DNA from: Vitreoscilla sp.
GTDB lineage: Bacteria; Pseudomonadota; Gammaproteobacteria; Burkholderiales; Burkholderiaceae_C
Direction: 5' to 3'
DNA length: 50,752 nt
Assembly (NCBI GenBank): GCA_018780145.1
Contig: JADMKA010000013.1
Location: 1 to 50,752 of the forward strand
The notes beneath the pieces were generated by a model, which did no database searches, was not told the origin of the DNA, and was given only the letters and a program-made list of their open reading frames with translations. Below are positions 8,244 through 17,404 of this stretch, piece by piece; position 1 is the first letter of the stretch, and each line of letters starts with the position of its first letter. Made by a program: the position numbers and the translations under genes.

Positions 8244-8893
8244 GCAGAACGCTCCGACCGAGCGTCTTCGTCCAGGCGCTCCGCGATGCGGTGCAGCACG
8301 CGCGCGTCGACACCATGGCCCAGGCCGGGAAACTCGTCGAGCGTGACCCTTGCGCCCAGGGACTGCAGGGTCGCAGTCGCGGCGATCGCCAGGGCCATCG
8401 GCATGACCCGGTCTTGGTTGCCTTGCATCAGGTGCAGCACCGTGTCGGGTGGCGCACGCCGAGGCGCCTGTGCGAATCGACCTGCGATCGCGACGACGCG
8501 GCCGGCCAGCGTGCGGCCTTGCTGCGTAGCCTCGAGCGCCATGATCGACCCTTGTGAGAAGCCGACCAGCGTCGTCGACGCGGCATCCGCCTCAGCCTGT
8601 CGCTGCCAGTACGTCACTGTCTCGATGAAACGGGGCATCGCCTCGACGATTCGAGCTGGCCGATTGGCCTCCGTGATGCCCATCACCGAGAACCATTGCC
8701 ATCCCCGGCCGCCTTCAGTGGCCAGCGGCGCCTGCACGCTGACCACCCAGGCGTGCGGACGCTGTTGTGCCAGGAGCCGGCCCAAGGGTTCCAGATCTTG
8801 CGCGTTGGAGCCGACGCCGTGGAAGAGCAGCAGGAGTTCCTGTGATCTCGCGGTGGTTGTGGCGGGCCGCTGGATGATCAGTGCTTCAGGCAT
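8240..8893 (-). CDS. ypfH: YpfH-type esterase (alpha/beta hydrolase)
   Basis: This 217-residue cytoplasmic serine hydrolase belongs to the phospholipase/carboxylesterase group. The oxyanion region is LLLLFHGVGSNAQDLEPLG, the nucleophile elbow is GFSQGSIMAL, the acid is probably the Asp in MQGNQDRVMP and the histidine is in FPGLGHGVD. The QAPLATEGGRGWQWFSV segment is typical of YpfH rather than the shorter APT1-type thioesterases. The substrate is not known; E. coli YpfH acts on short acyl esters. It overlaps the downstream unknown gene by 4 nt. Confidence 0.85.
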   Translation of the reverse strand: MPEALIIQRPATTTARSQELLLLFHGVGSNAQDLEPLGRLLAQQRPHAWVVSVQAPLATEGGRGWQWFSVMGITEANRPARIVEAMPRFIETVTYWQRQAEADAASTTLVGFSQGSIMALEATQQGRTLAGRVVAIAGRFAQAPRRAPPDTVLHLMQGNQDRVMPMALAIAATATLQSLGARVTLDEFPGLGHGVDARVLHRIAERLDEDARSERSA

Positions 8894-8926
8894 TGCTGGT
8901 GCTCCGTATCGCCGTGTGCACGCGGC

Positions 8927-9481
8927 CTACTTGCCGCCCAGACCGATCTGGGTCATGAAGTCCTGGTTGTCCCAGAACAGCCATTCATGGTCCATCGTGC
9001 CATCTGTCCAGTGGCCGATGGTGGCCATGCCGATCGCGAAGCGCTTGCCGGTCGGTGGGATCGCCTTGCCGTCGGGCAGCGGCATCGGCTTTGTGAACGT
9101 GCCAGTCATCACGCCGGTGACCGCAGTCCACGTGCCCGAGCCGAAGCGGATCGGGTGGGTCTTGATCGCGATGTCGGGTGCGAACACGAACAACGCCTTC
9201 AGGTCGTCGATGTGCTTGTCGATGCCGCGGGTCTCGTGGCCATCGGGCCAGGTGACCACGATGTCCTTGGCGTGGCTCTCGTGCAGCCTGTCCCACATCT
9301 GGTTGCTGAAGACGTCGAAGTCCAGCGTGTCGAAGGTCTTCAGATGGCTCTCGACCGTCGGATCCTGACGCTCGGCCTTGGGCGGCGGCGTGGTTGGGTT
9401 CTCGGCAAGTGTCTGCGCCTGTGCGGCGTTGGATAAGAGCACCGCGACGAGTGCGGCGGCTAGGGTGGTGCGGATGTGCAT
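8927..9481 (-). CDS. Secreted NTF2/SnoaL-like protein
   Basis: This 184-residue protein starts with a clear Sec signal peptide (MHIRTTLAAALVAVLLSNAAQA, cut after AQA). The mature part resembles the SnoaL-like polyketide cyclase/NTF2 fold: an initial helix (SNQMWDRLHESHAKDIVVTWPDG), the IDKHIDDLKALFVFAPD segment and paired strands ending in GHWTDGTMDHEWLFWDNQDFMTQIGL. Proteins of this kind are often annotated as ester cyclases, but no reaction can be assigned. The start at 9481 was chosen for the signal peptide and a GGAGATC site upstream; the same frame stays open to 10261 without adding a plausible protein. It lies 32 bp downstream of the oxidoreductase gene and is probably cotranscribed. 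Confidence 0.82.
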   Translation of the reverse strand: MHIRTTLAAALVAVLLSNAAQAQTLAENPTTPPPKAERQDPTVESHLKTFDTLDFDVFSNQMWDRLHESHAKDIVVTWPDGHETRGIDKHIDDLKALFVFAPDIAIKTHPIRFGSGTWTAVTGVMTGTFTKPMPLPDGKAIPPTGKRFAIGMATIGHWTDGTMDHEWLFWDNQDFMTQIGLGGK

Positions 9482-9513
9482 GGGGATCTCCTGGTGGCTG
9501 CGGTTGGAACGGG

Positions 9514-10146
9514 TCAGCCCTTGTGGATCCATGTCGGTGCGATGGCCGTGCCGAGACCGGCGCCATAACCGAGGTAAATGTTCAGGCCCGCCAGCGGCTC
9601 CAGGTAGCGGGCGTTCTTCAGGCCGCCCGCGTCCACGACGAGGAAGCCCATGCTTTCGGCGAGTGTGGTTGCGGTCTGCTTGGCACGCTCGCTGTCGCTG
9701 GCGACGAAGACGGTGGCCTTCTGGCCATTGCCGAAGTCGGCGCCTTCGCCCAGCACTTGGGCGAACAGGGTGTTGAAACCCTTCACGACCTCGGCGCCCG
9801 GCACGGCCTTGGCGATCTCTTCGGCCGCTGAGCTGCTGTGGCCAAGCGTCAGGCCCATGTAGTCGGCGGTCAGCGGGTTGGTGATGTCGATGACGACCTT
9901 GCCGTGCAGGTTGCCCAGGGCTTGCAGCGCGCCCACGGCGTCGGCATAGCCCGTGGCCAGCACGACCACGTCGGCATCTGCCGCCGAGTTCGCGAGGTCG
10001 ACGGCCGTGGCGCCCGGGTTCGCGGCGGCGAGTTGCGCGGCCTTGCTGCCATTGCGGGCAGCCACGCTGACCTGATGGCCGGCACGGGTGAGTTGCTTGA
10101 CGAACGCCGAACCCATGTTGCCGGCGCCGATGACGGTGACTTTCAT
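9514..10146 (-). CDS. NADPH-dependent F420 reductase-like / NAD(P)-binding oxidoreductase
   Basis: This 210-residue cytoplasmic protein has an N-terminal Rossmann fold: KVTVIGAGNMGSAF for the pyrophosphate loop and ARNGSK after the second strand, where the basic residues suggest NADP(H). The VVIDITNPL segment and KGFNTLFAQVLGEG are typical of the F420-dependent NADP reductase family (ProC/FNO-like). Burkholderiales generally lack F420, so the real partner is probably another flavin or dinucleotide. The gene is divergent from a LysR regulator (122 bp apart), the usual layout for regulator and target. Confidence 0.85.
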   Translation of the reverse strand: MKVTVIGAGNMGSAFVKQLTRAGHQVSVAARNGSKAAQLAAANPGATAVDLANSAADADVVVLATGYADAVGALQALGNLHGKVVIDITNPLTADYMGLTLGHSSSAAEEIAKAVPGAEVVKGFNTLFAQVLGEGADFGNGQKATVFVASDSERAKQTATTLAESMGFLVVDAGGLKNARYLEPLAGLNIYLGYGAGLGTAIAPTWIHKG

Positions 10147-10231
10147 GCTGTGACTCCTGTCGTGGAAGCAGCAAAAACGCTGCGATGTCAGGACTGTAGA
10201 AGTTCAACGAATCGAGATAAACAGCAAGTAG

Positions 10232-10249
10232 ATGGATTGACTGATCCAT
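10232..10249. promoter_or_regulatory. Palindrome in the LysR divergent promoter region
   Basis: A perfect inverted repeat ATGGAT-N6-ATCCAT sits 19 nt before the lysR start and 86 nt before the oxidoreductase start. Its size suits a LysR-type half-site pair, which makes it a likely autoregulatory and target operator. It is assigned by position and symmetry only. Confidence 0.4.
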
Positions 10250-10268
10250 AAAGTAGGACAATCAATGG

Positions 10269-11168
10269 ATGGACAGATTCGCCGCCATCCAGGCTTTCGT
10301 CGCCGTGGTTGACGCCGGCAGCTTCGTCAAAGGCGCCGACGCAATCGGGCAATCAAAGGCCGGCATCTCGCGCTACGTTGGCGAACTGGAGGCCCAGCTC
10401 GGCGTGCGCCTGCTGCACCGCACGACACGCAAGCTGTCGCTGACCGAGGAAGGCGAGGTGTTTCACGCGCGCTGCAAGGAGTTGTTGGCACAGCTCGCCG
10501 AAGCCGAGGCAGAAATCACCGTGCACTCTGGCAGCGCCATCGGCCAGCTGAAGATCAACGTGCCTGTCACCTTCGGCCAACTTCACCTGGCGCCTTTGTG
10601 GCCCGCGTTCATGGAACGGCACCCGAAGGTGGCGCTCGATGTGACCTTGGCCGACCGTTTCGTCGATCTGGTCGACGAAGGCTATGACTTGGCCGTGCGG
10701 ATCGCCAGGCTACCGAGTTCGTCGCTCATCAGCCGCAGGCTCACCGCAACACGCCTGCTGCTGTGTGCGTCACCGACCTACCTGCGCGAACGGGGCATGC
10801 CGGCGCACCCGTCGGAGCTGGCGTCGCACGATGTCGTGTCGTACAGCCTGTTGTCGATGGGCGAAAACTGGGAGTTCGAAGGCCCCGAGGGGCCGGTCGT
10901 CGCCCGCGTCAACGCACGGCTTCGAACCAACAGCGGTGAGACCTGCTGCGCAGCCGCCGTCCGCCACCAAGGCCTCGTGCTGCAACCATCGTTCCTGGTG
11001 GCGCCCTGGTTGCAGTCCGGTGAGCTGGTCGAGGTGCTGCCGCAGTTCCGTTCGATCGAACTCGGGATATACGCTGTCTATCCGTCGCGCCGCCACGTCA
11101 CGGCCAAGGTCAGGCTGATGATCGACTTCCTGGTGGCGTCCTTCCGAACTCAGGCCTGGCCTCGCTAG
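10269..11168 (+). CDS. LysR-type transcriptional regulator
   Basis: This 299-residue regulator has the N-terminal winged helix-turn-helix (MDRFAAIQAFVAVVDAGSFVKGADAIGQSKAGISRYVGELEAQL... region, residues 1-60), then the RLLHRTTRKLSLTEEGE signature. The C-terminal inducer-binding domain (about 90-295) has the DLAVRIARLPSSSL segment typical of the AaeR/DmlR-like subgroup with broad LysR folds. It is divergent from the oxidoreductase and NTF2-like genes and probably controls them from the shared 122-bp region, where a palindrome is visible. The inducer is unknown. Confidence 0.92.
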   Translation: MDRFAAIQAFVAVVDAGSFVKGADAIGQSKAGISRYVGELEAQLGVRLLHRTTRKLSLTEEGEVFHARCKELLAQLAEAEAEITVHSGSAIGQLKINVPVTFGQLHLAPLWPAFMERHPKVALDVTLADRFVDLVDEGYDLAVRIARLPSSSLISRRLTATRLLLCASPTYLRERGMPAHPSELASHDVVSYSLLSMGENWEFEGPEGPVVARVNARLRTNSGETCCAAAVRHQGLVLQPSFLVAPWLQSGELVEVLPQFRSIELGIYAVYPSRRHVTAKVRLMIDFLVASFRTQAWPR

Positions 11169-11671
11169 GCTCAGCCTCCGACGAGCAGCCAGACGCGTCC
11201 GCGGCGCGACCAGTTTCCACGCGCGGGTTCAACAAGCGAGTGCCACATCGTCCAGCTTCAAGACCTGGTCGATCGGGAAGCTGGGCCAGGCGCCGTGGAG
11301 CAGCGTGTTGGGGTCAACGGCGGCCGCCTGCCTTTCCGAGGCCACCCCACAGGTCAAATATGCATGGCCGCGCTGTGGCGCCTCAAAGGCAGAGCATGCA
11401 GCCCTAGAACTGTAGCTTGTGCTGGCGCGGTGCGGTCGTCGATCACTTGCAGGTGCGGGGACGGTATGCTGACCGTGCTCCCTCTGCGAGAAGCCCCCAA
11501 CCTCACAACGCGGAGCGTCCCTCAGGTGCCGGTTGGTCTAAAAAGGAACCAGCTCGGGCAAGGCACCGTGGCATCGGCTACCCCGTCTATGACACGGGTA
11601 CGTTCGGACCGCAGCCCGAGCGCGTCGAAGTCATCGTGGCCAACGAGGCGACGACGAGCGTGCCCCCTTGC
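11169..11671. other. 503-bp intergenic region with possible gene remnant
   Basis: No intact gene is supported here. Around 11570-11670 the + strand frame reading GIGYPVYDTGTFGPQPERVEV has strongly biased third positions like the neighbouring genes. It has no credible start and runs into the convergent gene, so it may be the decayed end of a lost gene. On the minus strand near 11190-11300 a short stretch ending FPIDQVLKLDDVALA also looks coding and then stops. The two pieces are separate and I recognise neither. Confidence 0.3.
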
Positions 11672-12724
11672 TCAGGTCTCAATGCTGATCACCCGCCGGA
11701 TCTCGTCGGTCTTGAAACCCAGCGCCATTGGGCGCTGCACACCCGGCAGCGGGATGACGTCGTAGAGTTCGCCGACAACGCCCTCGATGCGCAGCCAATG
11801 CACGGCGTCGCCCGTCCGCAGGTCGATCACCTGGATCCCGCAGCGCGCCTCGGCATGGCGCGCCTTCAGCGCGTCATCCAGCGGCAGCCCAGAGAACGTC
11901 TTGTTGTCGCGCGGCTTTGACAGGCCGACGAGTGCGAAGTCACCGTGAAAGCTCAGGCCGCGCATGTAGCCTGCACAGAAGACCAGCGGCACGAAGCGGC
12001 CGGTGTCCAGCTCCAGGTGGCCGAACTCGCCCGTGCCTGAATTGAGCAGCCACAGCCTGTCGCGATGCCAGCGTGGCGAATGAGGCATCGACAGGCCGCC
12101 GGCGACGATCGCGTCTTGCTGCACGTCGACCAACACCCCACCGCTCGCGCGATGGTCTCTCCAGCCATCGACCACGTCAGACGGGTGTACGGCGGTCACG
12201 TGGCCTGGGCGCCCGTCGCGCATCGCCAGACCGTTCAGATGGCAGCGGTCCTCGGCTGCCAGCCTGCTGACGAAAGGCGGTCGCCAGACTGGCTTGAAGC
12301 TGTGCGTCTCGCTCAGCGTCGACAGGCAACCGAACAAGGTGTTGACGAAAACCAGCCGGCCGGCGGCGTCGACAGCCATGTCGTGGATGTCCAGGTCACC
12401 CGTGGTGTAGCCGACCTGCGGCAGGTAAAGCCGGTCGTATCCATCTTGCTGCTGGCCAGGCGCGAGGACATTCGAGAAGCGCCAGACTTGATACAGGCTG
12501 CTCATGTAGAAGCCGTTGTCGGCCGGGCACAGGCCCATGCAGCGGTTGAAACTGCGCTCGAAGATCGACAGCTCACCGTTGGCCTTCAGCCCCAGAAGAA
12601 AGAGCTTGCCGATCTGGTAAGTGGTCAGCGCGATCGACAGCCTCTGGTCGGACAACCAGGCCAGCATCTGGCGCGACGTCGTGATCTCCAGCGTTGGGGC
12701 AGCAGACGGTTCAACGGTTGGCAT
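11672..12724 (-). CDS. TIGR03032/DUF4915-type protein
   Basis: This 350-residue protein matches my memory of the TIGR03032 family. It has a repeated beta-propeller-like pattern, FNRCMGLCPADNGFYMSSLYQVWRF near residue 60, GDLDIHDMAVDAAGRLVFVNTLFGCL, a central HLNGLAMRDGRPGHVTA and GGLSMPHSPRWHRDRLWLLNSGTGEFG. No signal peptide is visible. The function is not known; members occur near TPR proteins, glycosyltransferases and large repeat proteins. It is 28 bp downstream of the SPINDLY-type transferase gene on the same strand, as the third gene of the FG-GAP operon. A role in making or modifying the FG-GAP protein is inference from order only. Confidence 0.85.
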   Translation of the reverse strand: MPTVEPSAAPTLEITTSRQMLAWLSDQRLSIALTTYQIGKLFLLGLKANGELSIFERSFNRCMGLCPADNGFYMSSLYQVWRFSNVLAPGQQQDGYDRLYLPQVGYTTGDLDIHDMAVDAAGRLVFVNTLFGCLSTLSETHSFKPVWRPPFVSRLAAEDRCHLNGLAMRDGRPGHVTAVHPSDVVDGWRDHRASGGVLVDVQQDAIVAGGLSMPHSPRWHRDRLWLLNSGTGEFGHLELDTGRFVPLVFCAGYMRGLSFHGDFALVGLSKPRDNKTFSGLPLDDALKARHAEARCGIQVIDLRTGDAVHWLRIEGVVGELYDVIPLPGVQRPMALGFKTDEIRRVISIET

Positions 12725-12752
12725 GGTGGGTTCCCGGCTGGGCAGTGAAGTA

Positions 12753-14987
12753 TCACAGGCTGGTCTGGACTTGCGCCCCAGCTCCGCGCTCGACGCGGAT
12801 CAAGCGACATGTGCTGCCCTCGCACCAGACCTGCCACACTCGCAGCAGCAGCGCTTCCATGTGCACCACATAGGACTTGATGTCGCACAGAGGCGAGGCA
12901 GCCATCTGTTCGCGCAGCGGGGCACGAGCCGTACGCAGCAGGGCCACGTCGCGGGCCAGGCCGGCTGCCATCGCGACATAGCCGGCCTCGTCGGTGGCTA
13001 CCCACTCAGGCCGGCCAAGTGTCGTCATGAAACTGGCGCCCATGCGCGAGACGAAGTTGCCGCCGGCCAGGGTGACCACCGGCACCCCCATCCAGAGCGC
13101 CTGCAACGTCGTCGTGCCGCCGTTGTAGGGCGTGGGGTCGAGGGCAATGTCGATGTCGCCGTACTCCTGCATCATCGCGTCCAGCCCGCTCGGCCCCCGA
13201 AACAGTAGCCGCTCTGGCGCGATACCGTGCTCGGCGAAGGCTTGCGCAAATCGGGCCTGCACAGCGCCATCGCGAAACGATGGCGCCTTGAGCAGCAGCT
13301 GGGCGCCGGGCACGGCCTGCAAGACACCCGCCCACAGGGCAATCGTCTTCGGCGTCAGCTTCATAGCGTTGTTGAACGACCCGAAAACCACCGCCGCCTC
13401 GGCCGGCCGCGGCGGCGGCAACGAGTACACATCAACCGGTGCCCAGCAGAACACGCTGTCGGGCATCTGCGCCAGCCCCTCGCTGAACAAGGCTGCGTGC
13501 TCGGCGGGGCTGACTGTCGCGTCGCCGATCAGCCAATCAATCGCCGACAGGCCGGTGGAATGCGGGTAGCCCAGGAACGTGGCTTGTACCGGTGCGGCGC
13601 GCATCGCGAACACGCCTAGGCGGTGGCTGGAGGTATGGCCGGCCAGATCGACCAGGATGTCCACGACATCGGCCGCGATCGCCTGTTGAAGGGCCGCGTC
13701 GTCCATCGCGGCGGCATCGAGCCAACGGTCTGCGCTGGCGTGGGCCTGGCGGGTGTACTCGTCGTGCATGCCGCCCGTGTGGTAGACGCAGACCTCGAAG
13801 CGGGAGTGATCGATGCGCAGCAACACGGGCAGCATGAAGATGTTCACCGGGTGCTGACGGTGCAGATCGCCTGTGACAAAGCCGATTCGAAGGCGCCGGT
13901 GCGGCGCGCGTGTGTTGGTGAACTCAGCTCGGCGCTGCACGGCGGCTTCGATCGGCGCGCACAGGCGCCGGTGCAGATTCGCCACTTCAGCGGGTGGCAA
14001 CTCGTCGTGGTAGAGCGAGGTCATGGCGATGCTGGAGGCCAGGCGCGAACACGGGTCGCCACCCGACTCGTACGCCACCTGCAAGCTGCTGAGGTGGCCC
14101 TTCGCATCACCGATGCGGCCCAGCAGGCCGGCGTTGAGCAGGCGCGCTTCCGAGTTCCCCGGTGCCAGAGCCTTAAGCCGGCGGAGGCTCTCGCGGCAAT
14201 CGGCCAGCGCGTAGACCTCGGATTGAATCTTCGCCAACGCCAACCAAGCGGGCACGCTGTCGGGATTGACCGTGAGAGCCTTCTTCAAGACGGCGACCGC
14301 CTCCTGCCAGTAGTTGTGGGCGTAGACCTTGCTCGACAGAAGCAGCAGGAAGTCAGGGTTGCTGGACAAGGAGGCGCGGGCGAAGGCCTTCTCGGCGGCG
14401 GCGACCCGGCCGATGCGCAACAGCGCTTCGCCCAGGTACATCATCGATCCATGGCGCATCGGGCGCACATCGAGCAGGCCGGACAGGGCATTGACCGCCC
14501 CTTGAGCGTCGCCCGCGTTCAGGCGCCAGACACCCATCCAGTGCAGGGACTCTCCGGGCAGTGGCTCCAAGGCACGCGCGCACTCCAATGCCTCGCCGGC
14601 CCCAGCCAATGACGACATCTCACGCAGCCGCGCCAGATACAGCCAGGTCAGCCAGTCACCGGGTTGATCGACGAGCACCTGGGAAAGGACGCTGGCGTGG
14701 GATGCCGCATCGGGCAGCGCCGCACGGCCCAGCAGCGCGTCACCTGACGATGCTGCTTGCCAATGGTCGATGGCCAGGGCTTGAAGGCCGTCACGAAGCG
14801 ACTGCGACAGGCGGAGCGCCTGGCGCGCTGCATAGGTGGCTTGCCAGCTCAAGCCCAGAGCGGCGTAGCGCTTCGCCAACTCGAACCATGACTCCGCCTG
14901 CACCGGAGACTGCGCCACCCGTCGCCAGAGCAACGAAACATCGTGCGTGTGGGGCTCGGGCTGGGGCGTCACCGGCTCGCGGCCCAC
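12753..14987 (-). CDS. SPINDLY-type O-linked N-acetylglucosamine transferase (TPR + GT41)
   Basis: This 744-residue cytoplasmic protein has TPR-like helical repeats in residues 1 to about 330 and a GT41 catalytic region after that. The catalytic part starts at RLRIGFVTGDLHRQHPV. It continues through VDILVDLAGHTSSHRLGVFAMRAAPVQ, GYPHSTGLSAIDWLIGD and the UDP-site stretch FGSFNNAMKLTPKTIALWAGVL, and ends with DIALDPTPYNGGTTTLQALWMGVPVVTL. All main blocks of the family are present, so it is probably active in adding GlcNAc or another sugar to protein Ser/Thr. Its start lies 19 bp inside the end of the FG-GAP protein gene, which ties the two together. The nearest target candidate is that protein, or its paralogue; this is inference. 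Confidence 0.9.
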   Translation of the reverse strand: MGREPVTPQPEPHTHDVSLLWRRVAQSPVQAESWFELAKRYAALGLSWQATYAARQALRLSQSLRDGLQALAIDHWQAASSGDALLGRAALPDAASHASVLSQVLVDQPGDWLTWLYLARLREMSSLAGAGEALECARALEPLPGESLHWMGVWRLNAGDAQGAVNALSGLLDVRPMRHGSMMYLGEALLRIGRVAAAEKAFARASLSSNPDFLLLLSSKVYAHNYWQEAVAVLKKALTVNPDSVPAWLALAKIQSEVYALADCRESLRRLKALAPGNSEARLLNAGLLGRIGDAKGHLSSLQVAYESGGDPCSRLASSIAMTSLYHDELPPAEVANLHRRLCAPIEAAVQRRAEFTNTRAPHRRLRIGFVTGDLHRQHPVNIFMLPVLLRIDHSRFEVCVYHTGGMHDEYTRQAHASADRWLDAAAMDDAALQQAIAADVVDILVDLAGHTSSHRLGVFAMRAAPVQATFLGYPHSTGLSAIDWLIGDATVSPAEHAALFSEGLAQMPDSVFCWAPVDVYSLPPPRPAEAAVVFGSFNNAMKLTPKTIALWAGVLQAVPGAQLLLKAPSFRDGAVQARFAQAFAEHGIAPERLLFRGPSGLDAMMQEYGDIDIALDPTPYNGGTTTLQALWMGVPVVTLAGGNFVSRMGASFMTTLGRPEWVATDEAGYVAMAAGLARDVALLRTARAPLREQMAASPLCDIKSYVVHMEALLLRVWQVWCEGSTCRLIRVERGAGAQVQTSL

Positions 14988-17404
14988 TTCGACGAACTGC
15001 TTTCAGCCGGAACGGAGATGAGGGTGACCTCATTGGCCACCAGCACCTGCGTGCGCAGAAGCCGGTGGGTGCCGGTGTCGCTGTTGTAGACGGTGTAGGC
15101 CACCCCGTTGTTGAACGCGGTACCTGCATTGGCCCAGCGACTGCCGTACTTCGACAGGTCGGCCACGTCTCCGGCATTGCCATTGATGATCAGCTGATGG
15201 CGTTGAACCACCGAGGGGAACACATAGCTGCCATTGCTCCAGCCCAAGGCCGCCTGGGTGCTGCTGTTGATCAGGTTCATGCCAGCCATGTCGCGCACAT
15301 CGCGCGAGCGGAGCACCACGGTGTTGTTGCCGGTTCCGGTCAGGTCGATGCGCTCGATCGATTCGATGCGTGAGCTGCTGCCCGGCAAGCTGGCGCCCTG
15401 GTTGGCCACCTTGCTCAAATCCAGCGTGATCTTGGCACCGTCCAGCTTCAGCGTGTCGAGGCCGCTGCCGCCGTCCACGCGCGCCAAGTGCTTGGCATTG
15501 CCGCCTTTGCCAAAGGCAGCGCCCATGGCCTTCACATTGGTCTTGTCGAGCACCAGGGTGTCGTTGCCGGCGCCACCATAGAGCACGTCCGCGCCCCCGT
15601 TGCCGGTGAGCGTGTCGTTGCCGGTGCCACCCACCAGCACGTCGGGAGACGAGGTTCCAGTGAGTGCGTCGTCGGTGTCGCCGCCGAGTTGGTCGACCTG
15701 CGAGCCCCTGAAGGCCCCCTTGGTGGAGCCGAAGACCACGTAGCTGCGGCCCGTCCAGGAGAACCGGCCCGCGTCTGCGCAATCGTCTGCGAGAAGCAGG
15801 TCCGCCAACCCATCACCGTTGACATCGCCCGCTTCGGTGACCTCGGCCCGGCAAGAGGATTCACCCAGCAGCGGCAAGCCGCCGATGCCCGCCGAGACGT
15901 TGGACAGATCGACCGCCGCGGTGTCGGTCTTGCCCATGACGACGTAGCTTCGATTCAGACTCGAGTAGGCATAGCCGCCCAAGAACACATCGGACAAACC
16001 GTCGCCATTCACGTCACCAGCCGTCGCGACCGACTCACCGACAGTCCAGTCGGACCCTTTGATGGCAAAGCCACCGATGCCAGTCTCCACGTCGGACAAC
16101 AGGACAGGCAATGGGTCCGTCTTGCCGAACACCACGCAGGCATCGCCGAAGAGGCCGGCTCTGGGCGCACCGATGATCAGGTCGGCCAGCCCGTCGCCGT
16201 TCACATCGCCCGCGCCGGCCACACTCGTGCCGATTGCATCGCCGTAGCGAAGGTCGTACGTTCGACCGTGGATGACGAAACCGCCGCCACGGGCGTTGAC
16301 GATGTCAGCCAGATTCACGGGCGACGTGGTGGTCTTGCCGAACACCACATAGCTCTTGCCTCGGTAGTAGGCATAGGGGCCGCCGTTGTTGCCGAGAACG
16401 AGGTCTGCCAGGCCATCGCCATTGACATCGCCGGCGCCGGCCACGCGGTTGCCGACACCCAAGCCGGGTTCGCTGCGGATCATGAAGCCGCCGGCCCCGG
16501 CTGCGACGCTCGACAGGCTGACCTGCGACGTATCGGTTTTGCCGAAGATCACATAGGCCGCACTGTCCCGGTCGTAGAAGGGGTTGGTGGCCAGTTCGAC
16601 CATCAAGTCCGCCAGGCCGTCGCCGTTCACATCACCCACGCCAGCGACGTTCGCGGCGGGATGCGCCCCGCCGAACCCGGTGACGGCGAACCGGGTGACA
16701 GCGAACCCGCCCGTGCCGTTCCCGACGGCAGAGAGTTCGACCGCGGCCGAGTCTGTCTTCCCGAAGACCACATAGGCCTCGAGCGGGCCGCCGAACGGGT
16801 GCGCCAAGATGACCAGGTCCGACAGTCCGTCGCCATTGATATCGCCGGCACCGGACACGCTGGTACCCGAAAGGGTCTTCGATTGCCGGCCGTTGATGAC
16901 GAACCCCCCCTGGCCCGCGGCCACGTCGCTCAACTCCACGTTGTTTCGGTCGGCCTTGCCGAACACCACATAGCTGGCTCCCGCCCAGGCGAGATCATGG
17001 GGGTTGGCAAGTGGAGCGCCGACGATCAGGTCGGTCAGCCCGTCGCCATTGACGTCACCGGCGCTGGTGGCGCTATGGCCACTGGCATCCCCGCCGCATT
17101 GCCCGTCGATGACGAAGCCGCCCCGGCCGGCAGCGATGTCGGAGAGATCGACCTGGACCGATTTGGCCGTCGACGTCGAGCGCCCGACGGCACCGGCCGC
17201 ATGCAGCTCGGCGGGTGCCGTCGCGAGAGCCACGGCCCATGCAACGGTGATAGCGGCCGCTACAGGAGTCATGACCGGCGGTGCCGACGAACGGGCAGCG
17301 CCCGCATTCAGCCGTTGACAACCCTGCACCACCACATTGGATGATGCGTTTGCCCGAAACGCGATGACCATCGCATGTTCGCGAACGGTCGGGAACGCAG
17401 TCAT
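14969..17404 (-). CDS. FG-GAP repeat / RTX-type calcium-binding surface protein
   Basis: This 811-residue secreted protein has an unusually long N-terminus (about 45 residues) before a hydrophobic export segment, PVAAAITVAWAVALATA. Residues about 80-560 contain seven or more FG-GAP (integrin alpha type) repeats, each with a Ca-binding GDVNGDGLADLIVG loop and a SYVVFGK strand. Residues 570-620 carry RTX-like nonapeptides (GGTGNDTLTGNGGADVLYGGAGNDTL). The last 190 residues are a beta-rich domain shared with the divergent paralogue. It is probably a Ca-dependent adhesin or surface protein; a secretion route is not obvious because it has both an export signal and RTX repeats. The ATG is set by a GAGGAGG site 5 nt upstream. 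It heads the operon with the O-GlcNAc transferase. Confidence 0.88.
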   Translation of the reverse strand: MTAFPTVREHAMVIAFRANASSNVVVQGCQRLNAGAARSSAPPVMTPVAAAITVAWAVALATAPAELHAAGAVGRSTSTAKSVQVDLSDIAAGRGGFVIDGQCGGDASGHSATSAGDVNGDGLTDLIVGAPLANPHDLAWAGASYVVFGKADRNNVELSDVAAGQGGFVINGRQSKTLSGTSVSGAGDINGDGLSDLVILAHPFGGPLEAYVVFGKTDSAAVELSAVGNGTGGFAVTRFAVTGFGGAHPAANVAGVGDVNGDGLADLMVELATNPFYDRDSAAYVIFGKTDTSQVSLSSVAAGAGGFMIRSEPGLGVGNRVAGAGDVNGDGLADLVLGNNGGPYAYYRGKSYVVFGKTTTSPVNLADIVNARGGGFVIHGRTYDLRYGDAIGTSVAGAGDVNGDGLADLIIGAPRAGLFGDACVVFGKTDPLPVLLSDVETGIGGFAIKGSDWTVGESVATAGDVNGDGLSDVFLGGYAYSSLNRSYVVMGKTDTAAVDLSNVSAGIGGLPLLGESSCRAEVTEAGDVNGDGLADLLLADDCADAGRFSWTGRSYVVFGSTKGAFRGSQVDQLGGDTDDALTGTSSPDVLVGGTGNDTLTGNGGADVLYGGAGNDTLVLDKTNVKAMGAAFGKGGNAKHLARVDGGSGLDTLKLDGAKITLDLSKVANQGASLPGSSSRIESIERIDLTGTGNNTVVLRSRDVRDMAGMNLINSSTQAALGWSNGSYVFPSVVQRHQLIINGNAGDVADLSKYGSRWANAGTAFNNGVAYTVYNSDTGTHRLLRTQVLVANEVTLISVPAESSSSKWAASR

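Noticed and set aside
15488-17344. 618-residue + strand open frame antisense to the FG-GAP gene
   Set aside because: The repeats of the real gene on the other strand keep this frame open. Its sequence is a periodic shadow (AVDV..VGQAVAVHI units) with no fold or ribosome site.
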